A DNA stretch of 64,000 nt from Lachnospiraceae bacterium (GTDB lineage: Bacteria; Bacillota; Clostridia; Lachnospirales; Lachnospiraceae), in assembly GCA_028693165.1 (NCBI GenBank), contig JAQUVX010000007.1, positions 62,001 through 126,000 on the forward strand, given 5' to 3'. Both the position numbers and the translations under genes were made by a program. Under the pieces are notes generated by a model. The model saw only the letters and a program-made list of their open reading frames with translations. It was not told the DNA's origin and searched no databases. Positions 25,318 through 34,634 of the stretch are shown piece after piece (the stretch's first letter is position 1; the number at the start of each line of letters is the position of its first letter).

Positions 25318-26568
25318 ATGCCACATCCGCGCCTTATTTTTCATATTGATGTCAATTCCGCGTTCTTAAGCTGGGAGTCTGTCTATCGGCTCAAAGAGGA
25401 CCCGACGACCCTCGATCTGCGCACGATTCCCTCCGCTGTAGGCGGCGATGCCAGTTCCCGCCACGGAATCGTGCTGGCCAAATCCACCCCCGCCAAAAAG
25501 TACGGCATTTCCACTGCCGAAACGCTGGTCAGTGCCTGCCGCAAATGCCCGGAGCTCGTGGTCGTTCCCTCCCGCTTCGAGCTCTATCAGGAATACTCCG
25601 GAAAGCTGATTGCCCTTCTGGAGCAATATACACCCGACATCGAAAAATTCAGCATCGACGAAGCATTTCTCGATATGACACAGACGATTCACCTCTTTGG
25701 CGAGCCGGCTGCCGTCGCCGACCGGATTCGCCGGCAGGTCGAGGATACCCTTGGATTTACGGTCAACATCGGCATTGCGCCCAACAAGCTGCTGGCGAAA
25801 ATGGCCTCGGACTTTGAAAAGCCCAACCGGACCCACACCCTGTTTGCGGATGAGATTCCCGGCAAAATGTGGCCTCTGCCGCTGCGGGAGCTGTTCTTCG
25901 TGGGCAGTGCCGCAGCCGGAAAGATGGAGCGGATCGGTCTGCACACCATCGGCGATATCGCCGCCTGCGACCTCTCCGTTTTGAAGGCTCACTTGGGCGA
26001 TAAATACGGCACGCTGATCCATCAGTATGCCAATGGCATCGACGATGAACCGGTCGAGGAACGCAATCCCATCAACAAGGGCTATGGCAACAGCATCACC
26101 CTGCCGCGGGACATCTCCGATTACGACACCGCCCGCCAGATTCTTCTGGCCCTGAGTGAGACCGTCGGCGCGCGGCTTCGGGAGGATCAGGTGCGCTGCA
26201 ACTGCATCAGCGTCGAGCTGAAGGACTGGCAGTTCGGCACCCAGTCCCATCAGCTCACGCTGGAGGTTTCCACGGATTCGACCTCCCGCATCTACCAGAG
26301 TGCCTGCCGCCTTCTGGACGAATTCTGGGATCTGACTCCCGTGCGCCTGATCGGTCTGCGCACCAGCCGGATCTCGGATGACACCTTTGAACAGATGAGT
26401 CTGTTTGACAACGAGCAGAACCGCCGCATGCAGTCTCTGGAAAAATGTGTGGACTCCATCCGCGGCAAATACGGCATCGACAGCATCAAGCGCGCCAGCT
26501 TCTTAAACGAGGACGCCATCGTGGATCATGCTGTCAGCAAGAATAAACACCGAAAGGATAACCGGTAA
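25318..26568 (+). CDS. dinB: Y-family DNA polymerase (DinB, Pol IV)
   Basis: 416 residues. Translesion polymerase with catalytic acids D11 (FHIDVNSAF) and D114/E115 (SIDEAFLD), helix-hairpin-helix thumb and little-finger domains. EQMSLFDN near residue 361 is a likely sliding-clamp binding motif. RBS AAAGGAG 5 bases before the ATG. It is followed after 2 bases by the RluA gene, so both share a transcript. No clear LexA box was seen in the divergent intergenic region. Confidence 0.95.
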   Translation: MPHPRLIFHIDVNSAFLSWESVYRLKEDPTTLDLRTIPSAVGGDASSRHGIVLAKSTPAKKYGISTAETLVSACRKCPELVVVPSRFELYQEYSGKLIALLEQYTPDIEKFSIDEAFLDMTQTIHLFGEPAAVADRIRRQVEDTLGFTVNIGIAPNKLLAKMASDFEKPNRTHTLFADEIPGKMWPLPLRELFFVGSAAAGKMERIGLHTIGDIAACDLSVLKAHLGDKYGTLIHQYANGIDDEPVEERNPINKGYGNSITLPRDISDYDTARQILLALSETVGARLREDQVRCNCISVELKDWQFGTQSHQLTLEVSTDSTSRIYQSACRLLDEFWDLTPVRLIGLRTSRISDDTFEQMSLFDNEQNRRMQSLEKCVDSIRGKYGIDSIKRASFLNEDAIVDHAVSKNKHRKDNR

Positions 26569-26570
26569 TC

Positions 26571-27467
26571 ATGCGAAGAACCTTTCTCTATCCCCCTGAT
26601 CCGGCTTTTTATACAAAGACTGTGGAGGAGGTTTTGCTCTCCCACGGCTATTCCCGGCATCTGATCATCGACCTGAAAAAATGCCCGGAGGGGCTGACCA
26701 TCCAGGGAACCCACGTCTATGTCACACACCGGATGGCCCCCGGCGAAGCGCTTCAGGTGATCCTTCCGGAAGAGGTTTCCTCGGAGAAGCTTCTTCCGAC
26801 CCGCATGGAGCTTGACATCGTATACGAGGATGCGGATCTCATGGTCATCAACAAAGCCGCAGGCGTTCCGATCCATCCGTCTCAGGGGAATTTTTCGAAC
26901 TCGCTGGCCAACGGGATTGCCTGGTATTTTTCAGAAAAGGGGGAACCCTTCACCTATCGTGTCATCAACCGGCTCGACCGGGATACCACGGGGCTTCTGA
27001 TTCTGGCAAAGCATGCCTTAAGCGCCTGCATTCTGTCCGAAATGATCCGCACCCGGACGATCCACCGCACCTATCTCGCCGCGGTGCAGGGGAATTTAAA
27101 AAGCCACTCTGACTCTGGCACCATTCAGGCTCCGATTGCACGGGTGGACGGTTCCACCATCGAACGGCAGGTTGATTTTCTCCGCGGCGAGACCGCCACG
27201 ACGCATTACCGGGTGCTTTCCTATCAGCCTGCGCTGGATGCCTCCCTCGTGGAACTCACGCTGGATACCGGACGCACGCACCAGATCCGTGTTCATATGC
27301 GTTATCTCGGCTTCCCGCTGTTCGGAGACTTTTTATACCACCCGGATTACCGCTATATCGGACGCCAGAGCCTCCATTCCTGGAAGCTTGCCTTTGATCA
27401 CCCCATCACAAAAGAACCGCTGACGTTTACCGCCGCGGTTCCTGATGATATGAAGCTGTTTTTATAA
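26571..27467 (+). CDS. RluA-family pseudouridine synthase
   Basis: 298 residues. It converts uridines in rRNA or tRNA to pseudouridine. The catalytic motif NRLDRDTTG (133-141, D136) and the later GRTHQIRVHM segment place it in the RluA/RluC/RluD family. A short N-terminal region (1-80) may be a degenerate S4-like RNA-binding part. It starts 3 bases after the dinB stop. Its 3' end overlaps the convergent RNA methyltransferase gene by 6 bases. The exact target position cannot be inferred. Confidence 0.93.
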   Translation: MRRTFLYPPDPAFYTKTVEEVLLSHGYSRHLIIDLKKCPEGLTIQGTHVYVTHRMAPGEALQVILPEEVSSEKLLPTRMELDIVYEDADLMVINKAAGVPIHPSQGNFSNSLANGIAWYFSEKGEPFTYRVINRLDRDTTGLLILAKHALSACILSEMIRTRTIHRTYLAAVQGNLKSHSDSGTIQAPIARVDGSTIERQVDFLRGETATTHYRVLSYQPALDASLVELTLDTGRTHQIRVHMRYLGFPLFGDFLYHPDYRYIGRQSLHSWKLAFDHPITKEPLTFTAAVPDDMKLFL

Positions 27468-28928
27468 GATCCGAAGGCCCTTCGGATAATGGTTTTTCAA
27501 AATGCCGGAGGCTGCCTTGGCCCAGCCGATGGAATAGTCCTCGACACATACCAGTACCCAGCCCTTCTGCCCTTCGTTGGCCGAAAGCGTGCTGCCCGCC
27601 AGGTACGCGCGAATCTCCGGTGTCTCTGCGCCAAAGGATACACTTTGCTTTGCCTGCTGCGGGCGCAGTGCCAGTGCCAGCGCATGAGATGGCTCAAACC
27701 GGTTCTTTTTCAGCGTTCCCAGATGCAGACCCGGCCGCAGTACGCGGAGTCCGTCAAGCGGCGGCATCCCTTCCGGCAGGCGATAAATCTGCTCTCCAAA
27801 TAAGATCAGGGATCCCTGCTCGCAAAACGCTGCCTGCTCCTCACCCAGCGCCTCCCGCAGAAATTCTCCCAGAACCTTCCGCCCTTCCTTCTCATTCCAG
27901 AGCTTTGTTCCACCGGATTTTCCGGACTTCCCGGCTCGCTTGGATTTCGTTGCAGCTGCCGTCTCCTGCTCCAAATCCGATTCTCCTTCCTTCACAAGCA
28001 GCGCCATGAAATGTCCCTCTCCCTCCGCTTTATGCGGCCAGATGCGAAAGGTATCCGAAAGCGACAAGAGCGGTTCTTCACTCCACTCCGGATGACCAGC
28101 AGAAAGCCCCGCAAGCTCCACCTGTGCGTCCGTTCTTCGTATGGAAAATTCCGGGTGCCGTTTCAGGAATGCCGCAATGCCGCCCTCATCCTCTTCCGGG
28201 GAAAAGGTGCAGGTCGAATACACCAGGCTTCCGCCCTTTTTCAGCATCCTGGCCGCATTGTCAAGAATCTCCTGCTGACGGCTGACACAAAGCTGCACAT
28301 TGTCCTCGCTCCACTGGGCACGGGCCTGCTCATCCTTGCGAAACATGCCTTCGCCCGAACACGGCGCGTCCACGACAATCCTGTCAAAAAACTCTTCAAA
28401 ATACTGTATTAATTTCCCGGAATCTTCATTGGTCACCACCGCATTTGTGATCCCTATCCGCTCCACATTCTGAGACAGAATCTTCGCACGGGCCGGATGG
28501 ATCTCGTTGCTGACCAAAAGTCCCTCACCCCGGAGGCGCTCCGCGATATGGGTCGTCTTGCCTCCCGGTGCTGCACACAGATCCAGCACCCGCTCTCCCG
28601 GCTTCGGATTGAGCAGTGACACGACAGCCATCGCACTCGGCTCCTGAATGTAGTACACGCCCGCCTCATGGAAGGGATGTCTGCCGGGTCTTGTCTCTGC
28701 CTGATAGTAAAATCCTTCCCTGCACCAGGGCACCGGTGTCAGACCAAACCGCTCTCTGCACTGTGCTGTCATCTCTGTCAGGCTGCCATGCAGCGTATTA
28801 AACCGAAGTCCCTGTACCCGCTCCGTCTCATAGCTTTGCACAAAGGCTTCATGCTCTGTTCCCAGCAGGCGCTCCATCTTTCGGGCAAATGCCTCAGGAA
28901 GATCAAATTTATCGTTTTCTCTCATCAT
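27462..28928 (-). CDS. RNA 5-methylcytosine methyltransferase (RsmF/NOP2/Sun family)
   Basis: 488 residues. SAM-binding motif VLDLCAAPGGKTTHIAE and the two catalytic cysteines in DAPCSGEGMF and YSTCTFSPEE identify an m5C rRNA methyltransferase. The C-terminal third resembles the RsmF extension (PUA-like, around LRVLRPGLHLGTLKK), joined by a Lys/Gly/Ser-rich linker (about 325-350). The start ATG at 28928 overlaps the SulP stop (TGATG); a GTG three bases earlier is possible. Cotranscribed with sulP. Confidence 0.92.
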   Translation of the reverse strand: MMRENDKFDLPEAFARKMERLLGTEHEAFVQSYETERVQGLRFNTLHGSLTEMTAQCRERFGLTPVPWCREGFYYQAETRPGRHPFHEAGVYYIQEPSAMAVVSLLNPKPGERVLDLCAAPGGKTTHIAERLRGEGLLVSNEIHPARAKILSQNVERIGITNAVVTNEDSGKLIQYFEEFFDRIVVDAPCSGEGMFRKDEQARAQWSEDNVQLCVSRQQEILDNAARMLKKGGSLVYSTCTFSPEEDEGGIAAFLKRHPEFSIRRTDAQVELAGLSAGHPEWSEEPLLSLSDTFRIWPHKAEGEGHFMALLVKEGESDLEQETAAATKSKRAGKSGKSGGTKLWNEKEGRKVLGEFLREALGEEQAAFCEQGSLILFGEQIYRLPEGMPPLDGLRVLRPGLHLGTLKKNRFEPSHALALALRPQQAKQSVSFGAETPEIRAYLAGSTLSANEGQKGWVLVCVEDYSIGWAKAASGILKNHYPKGLRIL

Positions 28929-30613
28929 CACACAAGCTCCCTGGCGCGCTCCAATGCAGTATCAATGTTATCACAAATGTTCTCCAAACCAATCTTTCCG
29001 GTCAGACCTGCCTTCTCCATCACCGCATAGGGATGCTCATTGACATGGGACAGGATCAGCGTAATATGACGGTTCTCGCAGCGCTTCAGGAAATTCTCCA
29101 TGCTCTGCAATGCCGTGATATCGATGCTCGGCACGCTGCGCATCCGCAGAACAATCACCTTCGTATGCGGGCCTGCTGTGATGTTTAACATCTCATCTAC
29201 CGTGGCAAAGAAGATCGGTCCTTCAATCTCATAGACCACCGTGTGAGCCGGAACCTTGCGCAGACTCAGGCTGTCCGGGTCTGCTGCCGTTCCATCCACC
29301 GCATCTTCTTCTGCGCCGGCCGCAGTCTCATCCGATACATAGTCCCACTCGCGCACGCGGGTCACATCTGACATCCGACGCATAAACAGAATGGCTGACA
29401 TCAGCACGCCCATCTCCACCGCAAACAGAAGATCCACCAGCACCCCGGAAATAAAGGTTACCATCAGCACGGCAAAATCTGATTTCGGAGCATGTTTTCC
29501 CATGTAGACAAACTCCCGCCAGTTGCTCATATTATAGGCAACCATGATCAGCACCGCCGACAATGTGGGGATCGGAATATATCCCGCAAGCGGCATCAAA
29601 AACAGCAGAATCAATAAGACCACCACGCTGTGCACCAGACCGGCAATCGGAGTTCTCCCGCCGCTCTTGACACTGTTGGAGGCACGGGCCACGGCTCCCG
29701 CCACCGGCACGGCTCCGAAAAATCCGCAGAAAATATTTGCGATGCCCTCTGCGATCAGTTCCTGATTGGAATCATGACGTTCGCCCATCAGTCCATCCGT
29801 CACCACGCAGGCCAGAAGAGATACGATCGCAACCAGAATCGCCAGTGTCACCGCCGATGGAATCAGCGCTTCGATCAGCTCCCAGCTAAGCTGCGGCACC
29901 ACAAAGGTCGGGAAATGGGACGGAAGCTCCCCGTAGACGCTGTGAATCGTCGCCACATCCAGCTTCAGAAGGATCACCAGCGGTGTCGTCACCAGAATCG
30001 CCGCCAGGGAGTTCGGAATCTTCGTCGTGAACTTCGGAAGCACGATCAGAATCGCCATGGCAACCAGTCCCACGACCAGCGTCGGCAGATCCACCGTACC
30101 GAGCACGCCTGCATACGCGATAAATTTATCCATAACCTTGACCGGGATCGCGCCCATGTCAAAACCAAAAAATCCTTTTAACTGACCGGAGAAAATACCC
30201 ATGGCAATGCCGGCGGTAAAGCCTAGGGTAATGGTTCGCGGAATATACTTTAACAGTGCTCCGAAACGCAGCAGTCCCATCAGAATCAGCAGAATACCTG
30301 CCATGATGCTGGCGATCGCCAGACCCGCAAGGCCAAACTCCTCCACAATCGTAAATACGGTCATGACCGTCGCCGCCGTCGCACCGCCGATATTGACCTT
30401 GCTGCCGCCAAACAGCGATACCATAAAACCGCCGACGATGGCCGAATACAGTCCGCGCTCCGGACTCATGCCAGAGGCGATCGCCAATGCCACCGACAGC
30501 GGAAATGCGATGACCGCCACCAGAATTCCTGCTATCACATCGTTCTTAAACTGACCGGCTCCATACCCCTTCATACAGGTCAGGATCTTCGGCTTCATAT
30601 TTGGTGTTTTCAT
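28928..30613 (-). CDS. SulP-family anion transporter with STAS domain
   Basis: 561 residues. About a dozen membrane helices of the SulP fold (early motif AGILVAVIAFPLSVALAIASG, ERGLYSAIVGG), then a cytoplasmic STAS domain from about residue 450 (HTVVYEIEGPIFFATVDEML, VIVLRMRSVPSIDITALQSM). SulP carriers move sulfate, bicarbonate or dicarboxylates; the substrate here is unknown. A clear promoter lies at 30662-30690. Confidence 0.93.
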   Translation of the reverse strand: MKTPNMKPKILTCMKGYGAGQFKNDVIAGILVAVIAFPLSVALAIASGMSPERGLYSAIVGGFMVSLFGGSKVNIGGATAATVMTVFTIVEEFGLAGLAIASIMAGILLILMGLLRFGALLKYIPRTITLGFTAGIAMGIFSGQLKGFFGFDMGAIPVKVMDKFIAYAGVLGTVDLPTLVVGLVAMAILIVLPKFTTKIPNSLAAILVTTPLVILLKLDVATIHSVYGELPSHFPTFVVPQLSWELIEALIPSAVTLAILVAIVSLLACVVTDGLMGERHDSNQELIAEGIANIFCGFFGAVPVAGAVARASNSVKSGGRTPIAGLVHSVVVLLILLFLMPLAGYIPIPTLSAVLIMVAYNMSNWREFVYMGKHAPKSDFAVLMVTFISGVLVDLLFAVEMGVLMSAILFMRRMSDVTRVREWDYVSDETAAGAEEDAVDGTAADPDSLSLRKVPAHTVVYEIEGPIFFATVDEMLNITAGPHTKVIVLRMRSVPSIDITALQSMENFLKRCENRHITLILSHVNEHPYAVMEKAGLTGKIGLENICDNIDTALERARELV

Positions 30614-30661
30614 TCTTCATGCTCCCCCGCGTTTTCATCTTCTTCTGTAAGCGTTTTATCA

Positions 30662-30690
30662 ATTATACCGATACCCGCCCTCTCTTTCAA
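30662..30690 (-). promoter_or_regulatory. Promoter of sulP and the RNA methyltransferase
   Basis: TTGAAA (30685-30690) and TATAAT (30662-30667), 17-base spacer, minus strand, about 50 bases before the sulP start. Confidence 0.75.
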
Positions 30691-30781
30691 GTTTTTTCGC
30701 GGATACAACGAAAAAAAGCCACACATCCGTCCACACAGACAGACACATGACTCTTCCCGCATTACTCACAATCTTACTCTA

Positions 30782-31234
30782 TTACAGTACAACCTTGTAA
30801 TCATCGGAACCTTCGCCGTTCACTACATAGTAAGCTACGTTCTCTTCCGGTTTTACATAGACATCGATGGTCTTGATCTCAACGCCCTTGTTCGCTGCCT
30901 TGAATGCTTTGGTTGCTGCTGCCAAAACATCTTTTGCCACAACCTGCTTGCCTGCATACTCAACGATAACAGCTGCCTTCGGCTCAACTTTCTTTGCCGG
31001 TGCTTTCTTAACTGTCTCTTTCTTCGGAGCCGCTTCCTTCTTCGGTGCTGCTTCCTTCTTCTCTGCCGGTGCTTTCGCGGTAGTCTTTGGTGCTGCTGCA
31101 GTCTTCGCTGCCGGTGTCTTCACTGGTGCTGCTGTTTTCGGTTCTTCAGCTTTCACTGCTGCCTTTGCTGGCTCAACTTTTGCTGTCGCTTTGGTGTCAA
31201 CTGCTGTTACGGCAACTTTCTTCTCTACTGCCAT
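30782..31234 (-). CDS. DUF6465-type protein with Lys/Ala/Pro-rich N-terminal half
   Basis: 150 residues. The first 95 are a low-complexity Lys/Ala/Pro/Glu region with repeats of the APKKE type, likely disordered and basic. The last 55 (VIVEYAGKQVVAKDVLAAATKAF through DDYKVVL) form a small folded alpha/beta domain that I recognise as DUF6465 of clostridia. No signal peptide. The tail resembles histone-like DNA-binding tails, so nucleic-acid binding is possible but not shown. Its promoter is a perfect consensus, implying high expression. Confidence 0.8.
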   Translation of the reverse strand: MAVEKKVAVTAVDTKATAKVEPAKAAVKAEEPKTAAPVKTPAAKTAAAPKTTAKAPAEKKEAAPKKEAAPKKETVKKAPAKKVEPKAAVIVEYAGKQVVAKDVLAAATKAFKAANKGVEIKTIDVYVKPEENVAYYVVNGEGSDDYKVVL

Positions 31235-31309
31235 AGTTCCATCCTCCTCGTTTGAATCCGAAATTTATTGCTCCCTTTCAACACATCTGCAAGATTACGT
31301 GTTGAGGGA

Positions 31310-31338
31310 ATTATAAGTCTGATTCCAGCTTTTGTCAA
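31310..31338 (-). promoter_or_regulatory. Consensus promoter of the DUF6465 gene
   Basis: Perfect TTGACA (31333-31338), 17 bases, perfect TATAAT (31310-31315) on the minus strand. The leader of about 70 bases contains an inverted repeat CAACAC / GTGTTG that could fold near the 5' end of the mRNA. Confidence 0.88.
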
Positions 31339-31360
31339 TATGTTCTGGCCTTTCCATCAT

Positions 31361-32281
31361 TTAAAGTATGATAATTAAGGCGATTGTGATGGTAATAATG
31401 CTGAGTACCACGGAAAAGGAATTGATCGCGCTGGACAACTCCACATCCCCATTAAGCCTTCCGGTAAAGGCCGTTGCCACAGAAGAAATCGGTCCAAATG
31501 CAACCAGCGTCATGGCCTGACGCACCTCCAGCGAAAACGGGAGCAGGAAATAGGCGGCCAGTGCAAGCAAAATTGCCATTCCGTAACGCAGCGCCAGAAC
31601 ACGCACAATATGATTCAAATTTTCCGTTTCCATATGAAGCTCAAATCCGATTCCAATCATAAAAAGAGCCAGAAATGCATTGGCGTTTCCGATTGTTGCC
31701 GCGTAGGTTACCACCACTTCCGGGAGCTTGATCCGAAGCACCGCCAACAGGGTCATCAGCACATAGGCATCAAAGGGCATGGAAGAAAAGAGTGTCCTGA
31801 TCACACTGCCGACCGAGGTCCGCTCTCCTGTTCCCTTCGTCATAGAAGCCAGCGTATAGGTCACGCCGGTACACATGATTGCATTGCCCGCATCGAACAG
31901 ACTGGTCGCGGCAAACCCCACCGGCCCCAGGAAGCTCTGCACAAAAGGCAGGGTGAAGTTGCCGATATTGTAGCCGGACACATTGACCATGTCAAAGGCC
32001 CTCATTTCTCTGGAGCGTTTTAAATTGACCACAAAGCCAAGCGTGACCATGATCACATTGGCCGCGATTCCGACCAGGCACAACAGCAAAAGTGAGTTGT
32101 CCATGGTCATGTTGCTGAAATTGGAAATGATCGCACAGGGCAGAGTGATTCGGATGACGATCTTCGAGATCAGGTAGAAATCATTCGCGTGGAATATCCC
32201 CTTCTTTTTCAGCACGTAGCCGGTTACAATAATCATAATAAATGCAAATGCTTTGGTCAGTACCGTCAAAAGTCCGGTCAT
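31361..32281 (-). CDS. AEC-family transporter (auxin efflux carrier-like)
   Basis: 306 residues, about ten membrane helices in two five-helix halves, as in bacterial AEC permeases such as malonate or malate carriers. The mid-protein NVSGYNIGNFTLPFVQ segment carries the Asn/Pro motif of the substrate crossover. The substrate is unknown. Start ATG at 32281, GAGGAA upstream. It follows azlD by 37 bases and may be cotranscribed with azlCD. Confidence 0.88.
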   Translation of the reverse strand: MTGLLTVLTKAFAFIMIIVTGYVLKKKGIFHANDFYLISKIVIRITLPCAIISNFSNMTMDNSLLLLCLVGIAANVIMVTLGFVVNLKRSREMRAFDMVNVSGYNIGNFTLPFVQSFLGPVGFAATSLFDAGNAIMCTGVTYTLASMTKGTGERTSVGSVIRTLFSSMPFDAYVLMTLLAVLRIKLPEVVVTYAATIGNANAFLALFMIGIGFELHMETENLNHIVRVLALRYGMAILLALAAYFLLPFSLEVRQAMTLVAFGPISSVATAFTGRLNGDVELSSAINSFSVVLSIITITIALIIIL

Positions 32282-32318
32282 TACAGATTCCTCAACTTTC
32301 TGTTACAAAATTTGGAAG

Positions 32319-32624
32319 TTACACAAAAAGCTCCACCAGATAGACCACGATGCAGGCTCCGATCGACACCCGAAACAGATTTCCATCCACCCAGGCCAGG
32401 ATCACCGCCGCCGCGAAGCCGGCCAGCCCGGACCAGAAACTGGCCGTCGCCGAAAGGATCGCTGGAAACGTCATCACCGACAGGCTGACGTAGGGCACGT
32501 AATATAAAAAGGAGCGGATAAAGGGACTTTGAATCTCCTTGCGCAGAAGAGTAAGGGGCAACGCGCGCACCGCATAAATCGTCAAAAACATGACCAGCAG
32601 GCTGGCATAAATATTAGGCCGCAT
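32319..32624 (-). CDS. azlD: Branched-chain amino acid exporter small subunit AzlD
   Basis: 101 residues, about four membrane helices, matching AzlD (PF05437; MTIYAVRALPLTLL-type N-terminus). With AzlC it forms a two-part exporter for branched-chain amino acids and their analogues. Its start overlaps the azlC end by 11 bases, showing tight coupling. Confidence 0.9.
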   Translation of the reverse strand: MRPNIYASLLVMFLTIYAVRALPLTLLRKEIQSPFIRSFLYYVPYVSLSVMTFPAILSATASFWSGLAGFAAAVILAWVDGNLFRVSIGACIVVYLVELFV

Positions 32625-33339
32625 CCTTTTTCTCCCCCTTTTCTTCGTTCACCGGAAACAGCCATGCCGCAATCCCGGCCAACAGAACCGTCAGAACAAT
32701 CATCTGAAATCCTGACGAAACACGATTCAGGCCCGGAATCCTGGTAAAGACCATGCTGGCTGCCATGGAACAGGCGACCACGCCGGCGATGATCCGGTTC
32801 TTCTTAGACGGCGGAATGACCACCGCCATAAACATGCCATAGAGTGCAACATTCAAGGCGCTCATCACGCTGGGCGGAAGGATCATGCCGACCAGCGCGC
32901 CAAGGCAGGTACCCAGCACCCAGCCCGGAGCCGCCACAGTCGCAGCCCCATACATATATTCCGGATACAGCTTTCCTTCTGTCGCCATGGAGATGCCGAA
33001 GATCTCATCCGTCACCCCGTAAGCCATCAATAATCGATGATAAAACGGCCGTTCCTGCTGCACCTTCTGTGACAGTGCGCTGGACATCAGAAGATACCGG
33101 AGATTCACAACCACCTCCGTGACTACCATCTCGACGCAGCCGGCCCCGGAGGCAATCATGCCGATTCCGGCGAACTGTCCGGCCGAGGCCAGCATACAGG
33201 CCGACATCAGGGACGCTTCAAACGCAGTCATACCGGCTTTCCTGGATGCAATTCCAAGCGTGAAGGCCACCGCAAAATATCCCAGTCCAATCGGGACTCC
33301 GTCCCGCATTCCTTTCAAAAACCACTGCTTCTTTTCCAT
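32614..33339 (-). CDS. azlC: Branched-chain amino acid exporter large subunit AzlC
   Basis: 241 residues from the ATG at 33339, chosen for GAGGAG upstream; the open frame to 33462 runs into the promoter region. The GMRDGVPIGLGYFAVAFTLGI N-terminus and multiple membrane helices fit AzlC/YgaZ. Exports branched-chain amino acids with AzlD. The divergent LysR gene 177 bases away is the probable regulator. Confidence 0.92.
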   Translation of the reverse strand: MEKKQWFLKGMRDGVPIGLGYFAVAFTLGIASRKAGMTAFEASLMSACMLASAGQFAGIGMIASGAGCVEMVVTEVVVNLRYLLMSSALSQKVQQERPFYHRLLMAYGVTDEIFGISMATEGKLYPEYMYGAATVAAPGWVLGTCLGALVGMILPPSVMSALNVALYGMFMAVVIPPSKKNRIIAGVVACSMAASMVFTRIPGLNRVSSGFQMIVLTVLLAGIAAWLFPVNEEKGEKKDAA

Positions 33340-33516
33340 AAGTACAAACTCCTCATAACGCCCTTTCAGGCAAACATTTACTATCATACTATCAACTGCC
33401 CGGCAAGTCAACGTCACTTTTTCATTATATTTCCATTTTTTTAGTATTGGATATAATGACATTTTTTCAAATCTGTATTATACTTTTCCTATCGCTATAC
33501 CAAGGAGGATTCTTAT

Positions 33517-34443
33517 ATGAACAGCAAAGAACTGCTCTATGTAAAAACCGTCGCAGACGAACAGAATATATCGCGAGCCGCAAAGAAGCTTTTTATGGCA
33601 CAGCCGTCCCTGAGCCAGTCCATCCAGCGCATCGAGGAGTCGGTCGGCACACCGCTCTTTAACCGGACGCCCACCGGTCTTACGCTGACCTTCTCCGGCG
33701 AGCAATACTATCAGATGGCAACCCAGGTTCTGAAAATCTATGAGGATTTTGAGATGACCATCAGCGATATCAACAACTTAAAAACCGGGCGCATCCACTT
33801 CGGCATCACCAATCATTTAGGGACGCTGGTGCTTGCCAAAGTGCTTCCCGAATTCCAAACGATCTGTTCCAATGTCGAGCTTAAGATTTACGAGGAAAAC
33901 TCCACGGAGCTTGAGAAAATGCTTCTGGCCGGCAAGCTCGATTTCTGTATCATGCATACCCCGACGGGCAACCGTCCTCCGACCCTTCACTACGATGTCA
34001 TGACCCACGATCCGTTTGTCATCGCGATGGCAAAGGAACATCCGCTTGCCGCACAGGCCGTGGAGACACCGGGGTATCCCTATCCCGTGCTGGATTTGAA
34101 GCTATTAAAGGACGAGCCGTTTCTCATGCTGCACCGGGAGCAGCGCATCCGCCAGATCACCGATGCGGTCCTGAACCGTGCCGGGATCACACAGCCGCGC
34201 ATCGCCCTGTCCCTGCGCAATTTCGAGACAGCACAGCTTCTGGCCGCACGCGGTCTCGGTGTGACGCTGGTTCCGCTGCAGTATTCCCGCATCACCTCGT
34301 CCCGCGCCGGTTCCCCCGCCTTATTCTGTATCGACAACACCTACGAGGCCGGCTGGGACATGTGCATCACCACACAGGAGAATCGGTTTCTGTCCAAGGC
34401 CGACCAGCTCTTCATCCGGCTGGTGCGCAGGCAGTTCAGCTAA
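33517..34443 (+). CDS. LysR-family regulator next to azlCD
   Basis: 308 residues. Winged helix at 1-60 (ISRAAKKLFMAQPSLSQSIQRIEE) and a LysR substrate-binding domain after it. AAGGAGG lies 8 bases before the ATG. Divergent from azlC, the usual placement for the activator of an exporter; the inducer may be a branched-chain amino acid. A hairpin-rich element follows its stop. Confidence 0.9.
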   Translation: MNSKELLYVKTVADEQNISRAAKKLFMAQPSLSQSIQRIEESVGTPLFNRTPTGLTLTFSGEQYYQMATQVLKIYEDFEMTISDINNLKTGRIHFGITNHLGTLVLAKVLPEFQTICSNVELKIYEENSTELEKMLLAGKLDFCIMHTPTGNRPPTLHYDVMTHDPFVIAMAKEHPLAAQAVETPGYPYPVLDLKLLKDEPFLMLHREQRIRQITDAVLNRAGITQPRIALSLRNFETAQLLAARGLGVTLVPLQYSRITSSRAGSPALFCIDNTYEAGWDMCITTQENRFLSKADQLFIRLVRRQFS

Positions 34444-34457
34444 AACGCACAGAACAA

Positions 34458-34577
34458 CGAGTCCGGCTTGCCGGACTCGCGCGCCGGAGCGCGGTCGCTT
34501 CAGCGGCCATCTTCCTTAGCGCGGAGTGCGCATCCCCCGGAGGGTTTTTGTGTCACAGGACGTAATTTCCTGTGACA
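34458..34577. other. Hairpin-rich intergenic element
   Basis: 120 bases between the LysR and hydratase genes. First a perfect hairpin CGAGTCCGG / CCGGACTCG with a 4-base loop (34458-34479), then a GC-rich stretch with further pairing (GCGCGG and CGCGGAG runs), CCCCCGGAGGGTTTTT, and a second perfect hairpin with 10-base arms TGTCACAGGA / TCCTGTGACA (34551-34577). No open frame fits. It may be a terminator cluster for the LysR gene, a small RNA or a dispersed repeat. Confidence 0.55.
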
Positions 34578-34578
34578 C

Positions 34579-34613
34579 GAAAAAGCAGCTCCGCCGTTCT
34601 ACAGAGCTGCTTT
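34579..34613 (-). terminator. Terminator of the aconitase-family gene
   Basis: Arms AAAGCAGCTC / GAGCTGCTTT with a 12-base loop, followed by TTTTTC on the minus strand, 22 bases past the stop at 34635. Confidence 0.85.
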
Positions 34614-34634
34614 CCTTGTATGTCAGAATCCGTT

